Shown here in pieces: positions 1 through 10,481 of a DNA stretch of 64,000 bases. Made by a program: the position numbers and the translations under genes. The first letter of the stretch is position 1. Each line of letters begins with the position of its first letter. The DNA is from Streptosporangium sp. NBC_01756. GTDB taxonomy: Bacteria; Actinomycetota; Actinomycetes; Streptosporangiales; Streptosporangiaceae. The stretch covers positions 5,394,001-5,458,000 of the forward strand of contig NZ_CP109130.1 in the NCBI RefSeq assembly GCF_035917975.1, read 5' to 3'. The notes beneath the pieces are model-generated. The model was not told the origin of the DNA. It saw only the letters and a list, made by a program, of their open reading frames with translations, and searched no databases.

Positions 1-1
1 G

Positions 2-637
2 GGCGGTGTCGGGCTGATCGCGACCCCCTGGCTGGCCGGTCTGTGGAAGGAGCTGCAGCGCGAGCGCCGGGAGCGCATCCGGCAGGAGGAGCGCGCGGAG
101 GTGGCCGCGCACGTGCACGACTCCGTGCTGCACACGCTCACGCTGATCCAGCGCAACGCCCAGGACTCCCGCGAGGTGATGCGGCTCGCCCGCTCCCAGG
201 AGCGCGAGCTGCGCAACTGGCTCTACCAGCCCAAACAGGACGCCGACGCGTCGCTGGCCGCCGCGGTGCGCCGGGTGGCCGCCGAGGAGGAGGACGCGCA
301 CGGTGTGCCGATCGAGGTCGTCTGCGTGGGCGACTGCCCGCTGACCCCGGAACTGTCCGCGATGATGCAGGCCGCCAGGCAGGCTATGGTCAACGCCGCG
401 AAATACTCTGGGGCGTCGGTCGTCTCCGTCTACGCCGAGGCGGAGCCGGAGGAGGTCACCGTCTTCGTCCGGGACCGTGGCGTCGGGTTCGACATGGGAG
501 AGGTGGCCGACGACCGGATGGGCATCCGTCAGTCGATCATCGGCAGGATGGAGCGGCACGGCGGCAGCGCCCGGGTACGGACCGAACCCGGCGAGGGTAC
601 GGAAGTGATGTTGACCATGAAGCTGGAGAAGACGTGA
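2..637 (+). CDS. Sensor histidine kinase, C-terminal part (5' end outside window)
   Basis: The frame is open from the window edge, so only about 211 C-terminal residues are visible. A coiled linker rich in Arg/Glu precedes a HisKA_3 dimerisation and phosphoacceptor helix (AAHVHDSVLHTL, with His as the phospho-site). A HATPase_c domain follows, with N-box (AMVNAAKYS), G1 box (DRGVGFD) and G2 box (GEGTEV). This is the core of a NarX/DesK-type kinase that phosphorylates the NarL-type regulator encoded 55 bp downstream. The sensor region is not visible. Its layout resembles actinobacterial PspC-domain kinases, but that assignment is inference. An internal GTG at 101 is not the true start, because coding sequence continues upstream. 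Confidence 0.9.
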   Translation, partial: GGVGLIATPWLAGLWKELQRERRERIRQEERAEVAAHVHDSVLHTLTLIQRNAQDSREVMRLARSQERELRNWLYQPKQDADASLAAAVRRVAAEEEDAHGVPIEVVCVGDCPLTPELSAMMQAARQAMVNAAKYSGASVVSVYAEAEPEEVTVFVRDRGVGFDMGEVADDRMGIRQSIIGRMERHGGSARVRTEPGEGTEVMLTMKLEKT

Positions 638-692
638 ACGAGCGAGCCGGGAAGTACGGCAGTGCGGCACCACGAGCGGTGAGGGAGGGCTC

Positions 693-1331
693 TTGAGCAG
701 CGTGAGGGTTCTGATCGTCGACGACCACCGGCTGTTCCGCTCCGGCGTCCGCGCCGAGCTGGGCGACTCGATCGAGGTGGTCGGGGAGGCCGAGGACGTG
801 GAGTCCGCGGTCCGGACGATCGCCGAGCTTCAGCCCGACGTGGTCCTGCTGGACGTGCACATGCCCGGCGGCGGTGGCCAGGAGGTGCTCCGCCGCGTTC
901 TCGGCGCCGGCTCCCAGGTCCGCTTCCTCGCTCTGTCGGTCTCCGACGCCGCCGAGGACGTCATCGGCGTGATCCGCGGCGGCGCCCGGGGCTACGTCAC
1001 CAAGACCATCAGTGGCCGCGAGCTCACCGACGCGATCCGCCGGGTGGCCGAGGGTGACGCGGTGTTCTCCCCGAGGCTGGCCGGCTTCGTGCTGGACGCC
1101 TTCGCCTCCAGCGAGGCGCCGCCGATCGATCCCGAGCTCGACTCGCTGACCCAGCGCGAACGGGAGGTCCTCCGCCTGATCGCGCGGGGCTACGCCTACA
1201 AGGAGATCGCCAAGGAGCTGTTCATCTCGGTCAAGACCGTGGAGACCCATGTGTCCTCGGTGCTGCGCAAGCTCCAGCTCTCCAACCGCCACGAGCTCTC
1301 CCGGTGGGCCACCGCGCGACGTTTGGTCTGA
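693..1331 (+). CDS. NarL/LuxR-family two-component response regulator
   Basis: This 212-aa regulator has an N-terminal receiver domain (acidic pair D10-D11, phospho-acceptor D54 in LLDVHMP) and a C-terminal LuxR-type HTH (LTQREREVLRLIARG to about residue 205). The start is TTG, supported by a GAGGGAGGG ribosome-binding site at 681-689. It directly follows the kinase gene and is presumably its cognate DNA-binding partner. Target genes cannot be deduced from the sequence. Confidence 0.93.
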   Translation: MSSVRVLIVDDHRLFRSGVRAELGDSIEVVGEAEDVESAVRTIAELQPDVVLLDVHMPGGGGQEVLRRVLGAGSQVRFLALSVSDAAEDVIGVIRGGARGYVTKTISGRELTDAIRRVAEGDAVFSPRLAGFVLDAFASSEAPPIDPELDSLTQREREVLRLIARGYAYKEIAKELFISVKTVETHVSSVLRKLQLSNRHELSRWATARRLV

Positions 1332-1369
1332 TCTGTACTATATGTAACTTATGTGCGACTCTGCGAAGT

Positions 1370-2839
1370 ATGGGTCGCGATGTACCTGCGATGGTGTTCA
1401 ACCGGGAGGACCGACGCCGATACCGGGACAAGGTCCGCCGGTGTCTCGACGTCCTGGCGCGGATGCTGCGCGAGTCCCGGTTCGAGTCCGACCGGCCGAG
1501 AGCCGGGCTGGAGATCGAGCTCAACATCGTGGACGACCGCGGCGAACCCACCATGAAGAACGCCGAGGTGCTGGCCGCGATCGCCCAGCCGGACTGGGCC
1601 ACCGAGCTCGGCCAGTTCAACGTGGAGATCAACGTCATCCCGGAGCCCCTGGCGGGGGAGGGCTCCGTGCGGCTGGAGCAGGTGGTGCGGGACCGGCTCA
1701 ACCACGCGGAGGAGCGGGCCCGCACGGTCGGCGGACACCTGGTGATGATCGGTGTCCTGCCCACGTTGCGCGAGAGCGACGTGCACGAGGGCACGCTTTC
1801 GGCCAACCCCCGCTACAAGCTGCTCAACGAGCAGATCTTCGAGGCCAGGGGCGAGGACCTGCATCTGTCGATCGAGGGTGAGGAGACACTCGACACCTAC
1901 GCCGACAGCATCACCCCCGAGGCGGCCTGTACGAGCCTCCAGCTCCACCTCCAGGTCAGTCCGGCGGAGTTCGCCGCGCACTGGAACGCCGCGCAGGCCA
2001 TCGCGGGCGCCCAGGTCGCGGTGGCGGCCAACTCCCCGTTCCTGTTCGGCCGGCGGCTCTGGCAGGAGACCAGGATCCCGCTGTTCGAGCAGGCCACCGA
2101 CACCCGGCCGGTGGAGCTGAAGAGCCAGGGAGTGCGGCCGAGAGTCTGGTTCGGCGAGCGGTGGATCACCTCGGTCTTCGACTTGTTCGAGGAGAACACC
2201 CGCTACTTCCCCGCGCTGCTGCCCCTGTGCGAGGACGTCGACCCGCGCGAGCAACTCGCCCGCGGGGAGATCCCCGAACTCGCCGAGCTGACCCTGCACA
2301 ACGGCACCGTCTACCGGTGGAACCGGCCGATCTACGCCGTCACGGACGGGGCGCCGCACCTGCGGGTGGAGAACCGGGTGCTGCCCGCGGGACCGTCGGT
2401 CGCCGACATCGCCGCCAACGCCGCGTTCTACTACGGCCTCATGGGCATGCTCCCCCACGCCGAACGGCCGATCTGGACGCGCATGTCCTTCTCCGCAGCC
2501 GGGGACAACCTGCACGCCGCCGCCCGCCACGGGCTGGAGGCGCGCCTCTACTGGCCGGGTGTCGGCGAGGTGGCCGCCGCCGAGCTGATCCTGCGCCGCC
2601 TGCTGCCGCTGGCCTACGAGGGCCTCGACCGGTGGGGGGTGAACCCCGAGCGCAGGGACCGGTTGCTGGGGATCATCGAACGGCGGTGTGTGACCGGCCG
2701 GACCGGGGCCGACTGGCAGATAGCAACCGTGAACGCGATGGGAGACATCGACCGGCACGAGGCGCTGCGCCGGATGACGTTGCGTTACATCGAGTACATG
2801 CACACCAACGAGCCCGTCCACACCTGGCCGTCACCGTGA
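1370..2839 (+). CDS. Glutamate-cysteine ligase family (GCS2) protein
   Basis: This 489-aa protein of the GCS2/carboxylate-amine ligase family contains the glutamate-binding-type segment GLEIELNIVDD near residue 45 and ELGQFNVEIN near residue 80. Such enzymes join an amino-acid carboxylate to an amine in an ATP-dependent way; the actual substrate is unknown. Actinomycetes make mycothiol rather than glutathione, so a true glutathione role is unlikely. ATG 1370 (MGRDVPAMVF) was chosen because relatives begin this way as I recall; an open extension to 1304 would overlap the response regulator. The start lies only 38 bp after the regulator stop, in a locally AT-rich stretch that may hold a promoter. 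Confidence 0.85.
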   Translation: MGRDVPAMVFNREDRRRYRDKVRRCLDVLARMLRESRFESDRPRAGLEIELNIVDDRGEPTMKNAEVLAAIAQPDWATELGQFNVEINVIPEPLAGEGSVRLEQVVRDRLNHAEERARTVGGHLVMIGVLPTLRESDVHEGTLSANPRYKLLNEQIFEARGEDLHLSIEGEETLDTYADSITPEAACTSLQLHLQVSPAEFAAHWNAAQAIAGAQVAVAANSPFLFGRRLWQETRIPLFEQATDTRPVELKSQGVRPRVWFGERWITSVFDLFEENTRYFPALLPLCEDVDPREQLARGEIPELAELTLHNGTVYRWNRPIYAVTDGAPHLRVENRVLPAGPSVADIAANAAFYYGLMGMLPHAERPIWTRMSFSAAGDNLHAAARHGLEARLYWPGVGEVAAAELILRRLLPLAYEGLDRWGVNPERRDRLLGIIERRCVTGRTGADWQIATVNAMGDIDRHEALRRMTLRYIEYMHTNEPVHTWPSP

Positions 2840-2970
2840 CCGCCGAGGGGCGCGAGAACCGGCCGGGAGGCGGTCGCCGAGCCGCGGGAGCGGGGCCGTA
2901 CCCGGTGGAGCCCCGGGCAAGTCTTGGGAGATTCCTGACGGAGGCGCCGTCCGGCTGGGCATGATGAGCA

Positions 2971-3012
2971 TTACCTCCTCCCCACGGCTGAAGCCCGGGG
3001 TCTCCACGCTCA
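2971..3012 (-). ncRNA. Fragment resembling the terminal hairpin of an IS605-type TnpB omega-RNA
   Basis: Read on the minus strand, this stretch gives GACCCCGGGCTTCAGCCGTG followed by GGGAGGAGGTAA. That is the shape of the conserved right-end hairpin and GGGGAGGAtgt tail found after tnpB genes in actinomycetes and haloarchaea. Only about 40 nt are present, with no tnpB beside it. It sits just upstream of the ribosome-binding site of the metallopeptidase gene, where it may now act only as a 5' UTR hairpin. This could also be chance similarity. Confidence 0.4.
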
Positions 3013-3022
3013 AGGAGATTCG

Positions 3023-3679
3023 ATGAAAGCCCTCCGCTGCCTCCTCGTGCTTCTGATGATCACGATCGCGGGGTGCGGAAGCGAGCGGCCGGACACCGTC
3101 GCCACCCCCACGCCCCCGGCTCCCCTGGGGCAGACGTTCGAGTCCGACCTGCAACTGGCCAAGGAGCTCAGCGAGTCCTACTGGCGGCAGGTTTTCTCGG
3201 CGGACGGGCTGGCCTACCGCCCGATCACCGCGTTCACCCCCTACCGGGGGTCCGGCGGCCCCGACTGCGGCGGCGAGCCCTCGATACCGAACAACGCCTT
3301 CTACTGCCCGGCCGGGCACTTCATCGCCTACGACGCGGACTGGATGCGCAGGCTCTACGACGAGATGGGGGACGGGGCGGTCTATGTGATCATCCCGCAC
3401 GAGCTCGGACACGCCGTGCAGGCGCAGCTGAACAGCGGTTTCCGGCTCAACGTGGAGCAGGAGCTGCAAGCCGACTGCTACGCGGGAGGCACCCTGAGCG
3501 CGCTCGTCAAGGGAGGGTCGTTGCAGACCGAGCCGGGCGACGAGGACGAGCTGCTGCTCAACCTCGCCGCGGCGGGAGACCCCACCGACGACTGGCTGCG
3601 CCCCGACGCCCACGGTACGGCGGAGCAACGCCAGACGGTCTTCGCCCAGGGATACAACCAGGGCACCCGCGCCTGCTGA
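3023..3679 (+). CDS. Putative neutral zinc metallopeptidase, lipoprotein
   Basis: The 218-aa precursor has a signal peptide with a lipobox ending at C18 (ITIAGC), so the mature protein should be anchored to the outer face of the membrane. A Pro/Thr-rich linker leads to a metallopeptidase domain with HELGH at residues 126-130. A downstream ELQADCYAG segment (E147, D151) supplies the likely third zinc ligand, as in the YpfJ-type putative zinc peptidase family (PF04228). Three Cys after the lipobox (82, 95 and 152) could form disulfides. The start follows AAGGAG at 3011-3016. The substrate is unknown. Confidence 0.85.
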   Translation: MKALRCLLVLLMITIAGCGSERPDTVATPTPPAPLGQTFESDLQLAKELSESYWRQVFSADGLAYRPITAFTPYRGSGGPDCGGEPSIPNNAFYCPAGHFIAYDADWMRRLYDEMGDGAVYVIIPHELGHAVQAQLNSGFRLNVEQELQADCYAGGTLSALVKGGSLQTEPGDEDELLLNLAAAGDPTDDWLRPDAHGTAEQRQTVFAQGYNQGTRAC

Positions 3680-3779
3680 GGCACGTCCTGGACGTTGCCC
3701 GTGAATCCACCGGAAGGCCGATGTCCGCCGCCGCGGCCCGTCTAGTCTGAGGGCCGGTGATCAACCAGGGGGCGATGTC

Positions 3780-4043
3780 ATGCGGAGGACGGTTCGCGAG
3801 ATCGGCTGGGCCGTACGGGGTGCCTGCCGCGCGAGCGACCCCGAGCTGTTCTTTCCACTGGCGCAGTCGGCCGACCAGGAGGCTCGGGCGAAGGCGGTCT
3901 GTGCGGGGTGCCCGGTGCTGGCCGACTGCAGGGCCTATGCGGTGCGGGCGGCGGAGCCGGAGGGGATCTGGGGAGGGCTCACCGTTCAGGAACGGCGCAG
4001 CCTGCGCTTCCCGTCCGGATGGCGGCAGCCCGCCACGGGATGA
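3780..4043 (+). CDS. WhiB-family iron-sulfur transcriptional regulator
   Basis: This 87-aa protein has the four WhiB cysteines C16, C41, C44 and C50 (CxxCx5C core CAGCPVLADC), which bind a 4Fe-4S cluster. The GIWGG turn lies at residues 62-66, followed by a basic tail. Wbl proteins act with the principal sigma factor and respond to redox or nitric oxide. It is monocistronic. The length is typical of the WhiB1/WhiB-like class, but the exact subclass cannot be assigned from motifs alone. Confidence 0.93.
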   Translation: MRRTVREIGWAVRGACRASDPELFFPLAQSADQEARAKAVCAGCPVLADCRAYAVRAAEPEGIWGGLTVQERRSLRFPSGWRQPATG

Positions 4044-4083
4044 GCCCGCCGTGCGTAGTGTCGGACCCGACAGACCGTGACGG

Positions 4084-4345
4084 ATCAGGGCGAGGCGAGT
4101 CATTCCGCGGCGGATCAGGCCGTGGGCGGAGCAGGCGGCTGATCACACCGAGGCGTATCAAAACGAGGCTGATCAAACCGGGGCGGATCGGGGCGTACGC
4201 GTCCGGGGCGGGGAGTGGTGGATGTGGCGGACGGCGAGGCGAGGGTTCGGGTCCCGGTGGGCGTGGTGGACGGCGAGGCGAGGGTTCGCGTCCCGGTGGA
4301 CGGGGCCCGCGATGCGGTGACGGCCGGGTCCCGGTGGGTGGGGCG
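4084..4345. repeat. Repeat-rich gap between whiB and the CPBP gene
   Basis: No convincing gene lies here. The segment holds scattered GGATCA/TGATCA words (4082-4190) and a 31-bp direct repeat at 4230-4260 and 4269-4299 with one mismatch (period 39 bp). A shortened third copy is at 4319-4337. The repeat unit is a multiple of three and open in the CPBP frame, so an N-terminal extension of that protein is formally possible, but its composition is low-complexity Gly/Arg. Confidence 0.7.
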
Positions 4346-5227
4346 GTGAAAGCCGAACGGAGGGCGACGCTCGCGGGCGCGGTGGCCGTCCTGGCGGCGG
4401 CCAATGTGCTCAACAACCGTCTCGCGCCGCGCCTGGCCCCGCTGACCTCCGCCGCCGCCACCGGTGTGCTGCTCGCCCTGGCCCGCCGTTCCGGGCTGTC
4501 CTGGTCCGAACTGGGGTTTCACCGGCGCTCACGCGGTCTGCGGATCGGTGGCGCCCTCGCCTCGGCCGTCGCCGCGGTCTACGGTGCCGGGATCGCGATC
4601 CCGGCCACCCGCCGCTTCTTCCGCGACGAGCGGGCGCTGTCGCTGTCCCGCTCCCGCGCTCTTGAGGAGGCCCTGCTCCAGGTGCCGATCGGCACGGTCC
4701 TGCTGGAGGAGGTCGGCTTCCGCGGCGTGCTGCACGCGCTCCTGGCCCGTTCCTACGGTCCTCGCACGGCCGTCGCCGTCTCCTCGGCCCTGTTCGGCCT
4801 CTGGCACGTGCTCCCCGCGATCGACATGACGGCCGCCAACCCCGCGCTGAGCGGCCTGGTTTCGGTGGAGACGCCCGGCGACGGTGACGTGCCGTGTGGC
4901 GGGTCGCGCGGTGGCGTGCCGCGTGGTGACAGTGGTGGCGTGCCGCGTGATGACGGGTCGCGTGGTGACGGTGGTGGTGTGTCGCGCGGTGACGGGCCTC
5001 CGCAGGATCCACCGGCGGAGGACTCCCTGTGGGGGATGTCGCGGGTGGTGGCGGGCTCGGTGGCCGCCACCGGGCTCGCCGGGGTGTTCTTCTGCGAGCT
5101 CCGCCGCCGTGGCGGCCTTGCCGCACCGGCGCTGCTGCACGTCGCGACCAACTCGCTGGGCTACCTGTTCGCCCGCCTCGCCCCGGCCGATCCCGCCCGG
5201 CCGGGTGACCGTCGCACCGCCGCCTGA
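4346..5227 (+). CDS. CPBP-family intramembrane metalloprotease (Abi/CAAX-like)
   Basis: This 293-aa polytopic membrane protein carries the CPBP/Abi signature: EE at 121-122 with R126 (EEVGFRG), a FGLWHVLPA helix with H154, and a late AALLHVATNSLGY motif. Family members are glutamate-type intramembrane proteases (Rce1-like); the substrate is unknown. An unusual Gly/Arg/Asp-rich insert of about 48 residues (roughly 177-225), encoded by imperfect repeats, interrupts the region between two conserved helices. GTG 4346 was chosen because it precedes the first plausible membrane segment. The stop codon lies inside an 8-bp tandem repeat. Confidence 0.82.
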   Translation: MKAERRATLAGAVAVLAAANVLNNRLAPRLAPLTSAAATGVLLALARRSGLSWSELGFHRRSRGLRIGGALASAVAAVYGAGIAIPATRRFFRDERALSLSRSRALEEALLQVPIGTVLLEEVGFRGVLHALLARSYGPRTAVAVSSALFGLWHVLPAIDMTAANPALSGLVSVETPGDGDVPCGGSRGGVPRGDSGGVPRDDGSRGDGGGVSRGDGPPQDPPAEDSLWGMSRVVAGSVAATGLAGVFFCELRRRGGLAAPALLHVATNSLGYLFARLAPADPARPGDRRTAA

Positions 5228-5268
5228 CCGCCTGACCGCCTGACCGCCTGACCGCCTGACCGCCTGAC
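5221..5268. repeat. Six tandem copies of an 8-bp unit (CGCCTGAC)
   Basis: Six perfect head-to-tail copies of CGCCTGAC. The first copy supplies the TGA stop codon of the upstream CPBP gene. Loss or gain of units would not alter the protein end as long as one copy remains. Such short repeats expand or shrink by replication slippage. Confidence 0.95.
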
Positions 5269-5412
5269 CGACGCCCCCATGCCGTCGGGGCGAGCACCAC
5301 CAAGAGGGCCGGGCCGGTCCTCCGCAACGCCCACGCGGCGTGGCGAGAGGCCCCCTCGTGTATGAGGGGGAGGAGCCACGAGGAGTCACCGGGCGGACCC
5401 TGTCCGGGCGGC

Positions 5413-6153
5413 TCAGCGCCGTGCCGGGAACCGTCCCCGGGCCGCCAGTTCGATCGTGACGAGTACGGCCGCCGCCTCGGCGGCCAGCAGCGCGACCAGC
5501 ACGACGACCTGCACCACCCCGGCCTGGATCGGGCTCGCCCCGCCGAGCAGCATCCCCACGAACGCGCCGGGCAGTGTGACCAGCCCCACGGTCGAGGTCT
5601 GGTCCAGCGCGGGCACCAGCGCCTGGGCGGCGGCCGGGCGGCAGATCTCCAGCGCCGCGTCCCGCTCGGACAGGCCCAGGGCGAGCGCCGCCTCGACCTC
5701 CCCGCGCCGCTGTACGAGCTCCTCCACCGCCCGCCGGCCCGCGAGCGCCGTGGCCGTCAGGCATCCTCCGAGGAGGATGCCCGCGACGGGGATCAACGTG
5801 ATGCCCTTCAACGGCACGGTCCCGGTGGCGACGAGCAGCACCAGGACCGGCAGCGTCCCCGCCGCCACCGGCACGGCGGCCCATCGGACCGCCCGTCCCG
5901 AGGTGATCCTGCGCCCTGCGGTCAGGCTTGCCACGCCGTACATGACGAGCACGAAGGCGGCCACGGCGAGCGGGCGCTGGACGGCCCAGACGATGACCAG
6001 CGCCACCGCGCCGAGCTGGACGGCCGCCCGCAGGCACGCGACGAGGACGGCGCGGGCGTGCCCGAGACGGCCGAGCAGGGTGACGGCCGCGCCCAGCAGG
6101 GCCAGCAGGACGACGACGGCGACGGTGACCGGGGACAGCGTGATGGTGCTCAC
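5413..6153 (-). CDS. UPF0014/FetB-type ABC transporter permease
   Basis: This 246-aa hydrophobic protein has about six or seven membrane segments. It carries the UPF0014 signatures GRRITSGRAV and TVGLVTLPGAFVGMLLGGASP near the C-terminus. E. coli FetB, with its ATPase FetA, exports iron and helps in oxidative stress. No FetA-like ATPase gene is adjacent here, so the partner must be elsewhere or the function differs. It lies 49 bp downstream of the PIG-L gene on the same strand and could be cotranscribed with it. Confidence 0.85.
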   Translation of the reverse strand: MSTITLSPVTVAVVVLLALLGAAVTLLGRLGHARAVLVACLRAAVQLGAVALVIVWAVQRPLAVAAFVLVMYGVASLTAGRRITSGRAVRWAAVPVAAGTLPVLVLLVATGTVPLKGITLIPVAGILLGGCLTATALAGRRAVEELVQRRGEVEAALALGLSERDAALEICRPAAAQALVPALDQTSTVGLVTLPGAFVGMLLGGASPIQAGVVQVVVLVALLAAEAAAVLVTIELAARGRFPARR

Positions 6154-6202
6154 GAAGATGAGCTTCCCCCGGCGGCGGGGCCGTGCCCACCGCCGACCCG
6201 GC

Positions 6203-6922
6203 TCAGGCGGTGGGGACCCGCTGGAAGGACTCGGCGTAGCGGCCCTCGCCGAAGCCCGCCTCGACCGCGATCTGGGAGAAACGGGTGCGGAGGAAGTCTT
6301 CGAACCCTTCGGCGTGGCTGGTCTGGCTCACATGGGCGCGCAGCGCGGCGACCTTGCGTTCGAAGGCGTCGGTGATGTCGACATGGTGGTCGGAGGTCTG
6401 GCCGCCGTTGAGCCAGACCTCCGGGACCGTCCACGCCTCAAGGCCCTCGTCGAGCAGGAGCGTGGGGAAGGTGTAGGGGTTGCGCGCGTCGGGGTAGACG
6501 GCGTCGAGCGTGCAGCCGCCGACCGCGCGGTGGTCGGGATGGCTGGGAGCGACGAACCGGTAGTTGCGTTCGGGGGTGTGAGTGATCACCAGGTCGGGTC
6601 TGACCTGGCGGATGACCCGGGTGATGTCGCGTCGCAGGTCCAGGCTCTGCACGACGGTCCCGTCGTGGTAGCCGAGGAAGCGCAGGTCGCTCACGCCGAC
6701 GATCTTCGCCGCGTTGGTCTGCTCGGTACGGCGGAGCTCGGCCATGCCTCCGTTGTCCAGTTCGCGGTCGAAGCCGCCCGCGTCCCCGTCGGTGACGACG
6801 CAGTAGGTCACCTCGACGCCCCGGTCGGTGAACCCCGCGATCGAACCTGCGGCGGCGAAGTCGACGTCATCCGGGTGTGCCGTTACCACGAGCACCCGGT
6901 TGATCTCGTTCTCGGACAGCAT
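6203..6922 (-). CDS. PIG-L/LmbE-family deacetylase
   Basis: This 239-aa protein has the zinc-binding AHPDDVD motif at about residues 15-21 and a later HPDH motif, the two halves of the LmbE metal site. Family members remove N-acetyl groups from GlcNAc-containing compounds (MshB, Mca, PIG-L). The first motif ends in V-D rather than the E-E/E-A seen in MshB or Mca, and the protein is shorter than either. A different amide substrate is therefore likely. The start at 6922 is preceded by GAGAGG on the minus strand. It is divergent from pcrA. Confidence 0.85.
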   Translation of the reverse strand: MLSENEINRVLVVTAHPDDVDFAAAGSIAGFTDRGVEVTYCVVTDGDAGGFDRELDNGGMAELRRTEQTNAAKIVGVSDLRFLGYHDGTVVQSLDLRRDITRVIRQVRPDLVITHTPERNYRFVAPSHPDHRAVGGCTLDAVYPDARNPYTFPTLLLDEGLEAWTVPEVWLNGGQTSDHHVDITDAFERKVAALRAHVSQTSHAEGFEDFLRTRFSQIAVEAGFGEGRYAESFQRVPTA

Positions 6923-7026
6923 GGGAGACCTCTCTGTTCTTCCGCGTGTCGATCAATTCTGACAACCGCCGGCATGTCCGCCCGCATTCCTTTCCGCGGC
7001 TGGATCCGGTTGTCGGTGGACCGCCC

Positions 7027-7039
7027 TAACCTAGGGAGG

Positions 7040-7040
<1 letters not shown>
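7027..7040 (+). promoter_or_regulatory. Possible -10 element for leaderless pcrA transcript
   Basis: TAACCT at 7027-7032 fits the actinobacterial TANNNT -10 pattern and lies 8 nt before GTG 7040. The purine run between them sits too close to the GTG for normal ribosome spacing. No clear -35 box was found 16-18 bp upstream, so this is tentative. Confidence 0.35.
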
Positions 7041-9304
<2,264 letters not shown>

Positions 9305-9308
9305 CGGC

Positions 9309-9346
9309 GAGAAGGTCCGGTGAGTCAGCATCCACCGGACCTTCTC
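9309..9346. terminator. Hairpin terminator between pcrA and the first exported paralog
   Basis: A perfect 14-bp stem (GAGAAGGTCCGGTG at 9309-9322 pairs with 9333-9346) has a 10-nt loop. It lies 5 bp after the pcrA stop between two convergent genes, so it may stop transcription from both sides. There is no long T-run. Confidence 0.75.
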
Positions 9347-9413
9347 ACGGGTCGTACGGACACCTCCGGAGATCTTCGGAGCGGGTGCCCACGGAAGATC
9401 CCTGGGGGTCCGA

Positions 9414-10325
9414 TCAGTCCTTGAAGACCCGGATGTAGGGGTCCTCGGTCTGCGCTTCGCCGAGGTCCAGTTCGCTGATGTCGGCGACCTGGGCGGCGGG
9501 CGGAGCCTTGATGGCCGACTTCACGCCCCAGTCGGAGTAGCGGCTGTCGTTCACATAGGTCATCTCCAGGCTGGTCAGGCCACGCAGGGACTGGGTCCAG
9601 GAGGAGACGGCCCGCCGTACGAGCTTGTCGGGGCCGAGGTAGATCTTCCAGGTCACCGGCAGCGTGGCGGACGCGGCCGAGGGCTTGGCGCCGAGCAGCG
9701 CCCGGACCGTGGGGGAGACCTTGTAGAGCTCACCGAGGGTGATCTTTCCCGAGTGGACGGCGGTCCGGACGCCGTCCCAGGTGCCGCCGGGACGCTTGCT
9801 CTCGGTGTGGGCCAGCGTCGCCTTCAGGGTGGCGGGCTCAAGGGGGTCGATGATCTTCTGAGCCGGGTTGCCCGGGGCGATCGCGTCGCCCTTGGTGCGC
9901 AGCCACTTCTTCCCCTCGGGCAGGGCGTCGGCGTAGAACCCGCTGGAGGTGTAGAAGGTGTCCTTCACCATGATCGTGCGGGACGGGCCGAACAGGCTCT
10001 TGAGCTCCTCTTCGGCTCCGGCTAGGGAGAACTTGTCGGTGACGTCCGAGGCCGTCACCCCGGACGTGCCGAATTCCAGCACGCCGTTGCGCCGGCTGAA
10101 GATCGATCGGTTGTTCTTGCCCTCGCCGATGATCTTCGCGTTCTCGGCGAGCTTGACGCCGTGGCCCGGCTTGAACTGTTTCTTCAACGCGGAGACCGGA
10201 TCGGTCTGTACGGCCTGGGCATTCGCCGGGGCAGCCTGGGCATTCGCCGGACCGGCGGCCACGAGCACGGGCGCGATCAGCGCGGCCGCGGTGGCACCGG
10301 TCAGAGTGGCGATCATTCGCCTCAT
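9414..10325 (-). CDS. Exported protein, paralog 1 of 3 (unknown function)
   Basis: The precursor is 303 aa. An N-terminal signal peptide (MRRMIATLTGATAAALIAP..) ends near an Ala-x-Ala site, followed by a short N-A-Q-A repeat. The mature part contains blocks shared with the two neighbouring paralogs: DPVSALKKQF-GHGV, a GVLEFGTSGVTASD block, EPATLKATLAHT, GKITLGELYKVSP, and DSRYSDWG-IKAPPA near the end. No lipobox is present, so it is probably secreted or cell-wall associated. The overall pattern is vaguely like LppX/LprG-type lipid-binding lipoproteins, but I cannot claim that. The start at 10325 is preceded by AGGAGG. Confidence 0.75.
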   Translation of the reverse strand: MRRMIATLTGATAAALIAPVLVAAGPANAQAAPANAQAVQTDPVSALKKQFKPGHGVKLAENAKIIGEGKNNRSIFSRRNGVLEFGTSGVTASDVTDKFSLAGAEEELKSLFGPSRTIMVKDTFYTSSGFYADALPEGKKWLRTKGDAIAPGNPAQKIIDPLEPATLKATLAHTESKRPGGTWDGVRTAVHSGKITLGELYKVSPTVRALLGAKPSAASATLPVTWKIYLGPDKLVRRAVSSWTQSLRGLTSLEMTYVNDSRYSDWGVKSAIKAPPAAQVADISELDLGEAQTEDPYIRVFKD

Positions 10326-10427
10326 GTGGGGCGTCCTCCTGTGGGGGTCCTCGCGTCCTCGCGGAGCGATCATCGAGATTCTTTCTCAAGTCGCTACAGG
10401 TGGTGTCAAAAACGGATCAAACGAAAA

Positions 10428-10454
10428 CGCCCGGCAGGCGAGGCCTGCCGGGCG
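10428..10454 (-). terminator. Rho-independent terminator after exported paralog 2
   Basis: A 12-bp stem (CGCCCGGCAGGC against GCCTGCCGGGCG) with a 3-nt loop is followed on the minus strand by GTTTTCGTTT. It is located 28 bp past the stop of the gene at 10482. Confidence 0.85.
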
Positions 10455-10481
10455 CGGGAACGTGTGATCAGCGCAAGGTGA

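Noticed and set aside
3908-4345. N-terminal extension of the CPBP protein upstream of 4346
   Set aside because: The translation is repeat-derived Gly/Arg and overlaps whiB; the first membrane segment starts right after GTG 4346.
5456-7039. Long in-frame N-terminal extension of pcrA
   Set aside because: It runs antisense through the FetB and PIG-L genes; PcrA homologs begin near residue 1 of the 7040 start.
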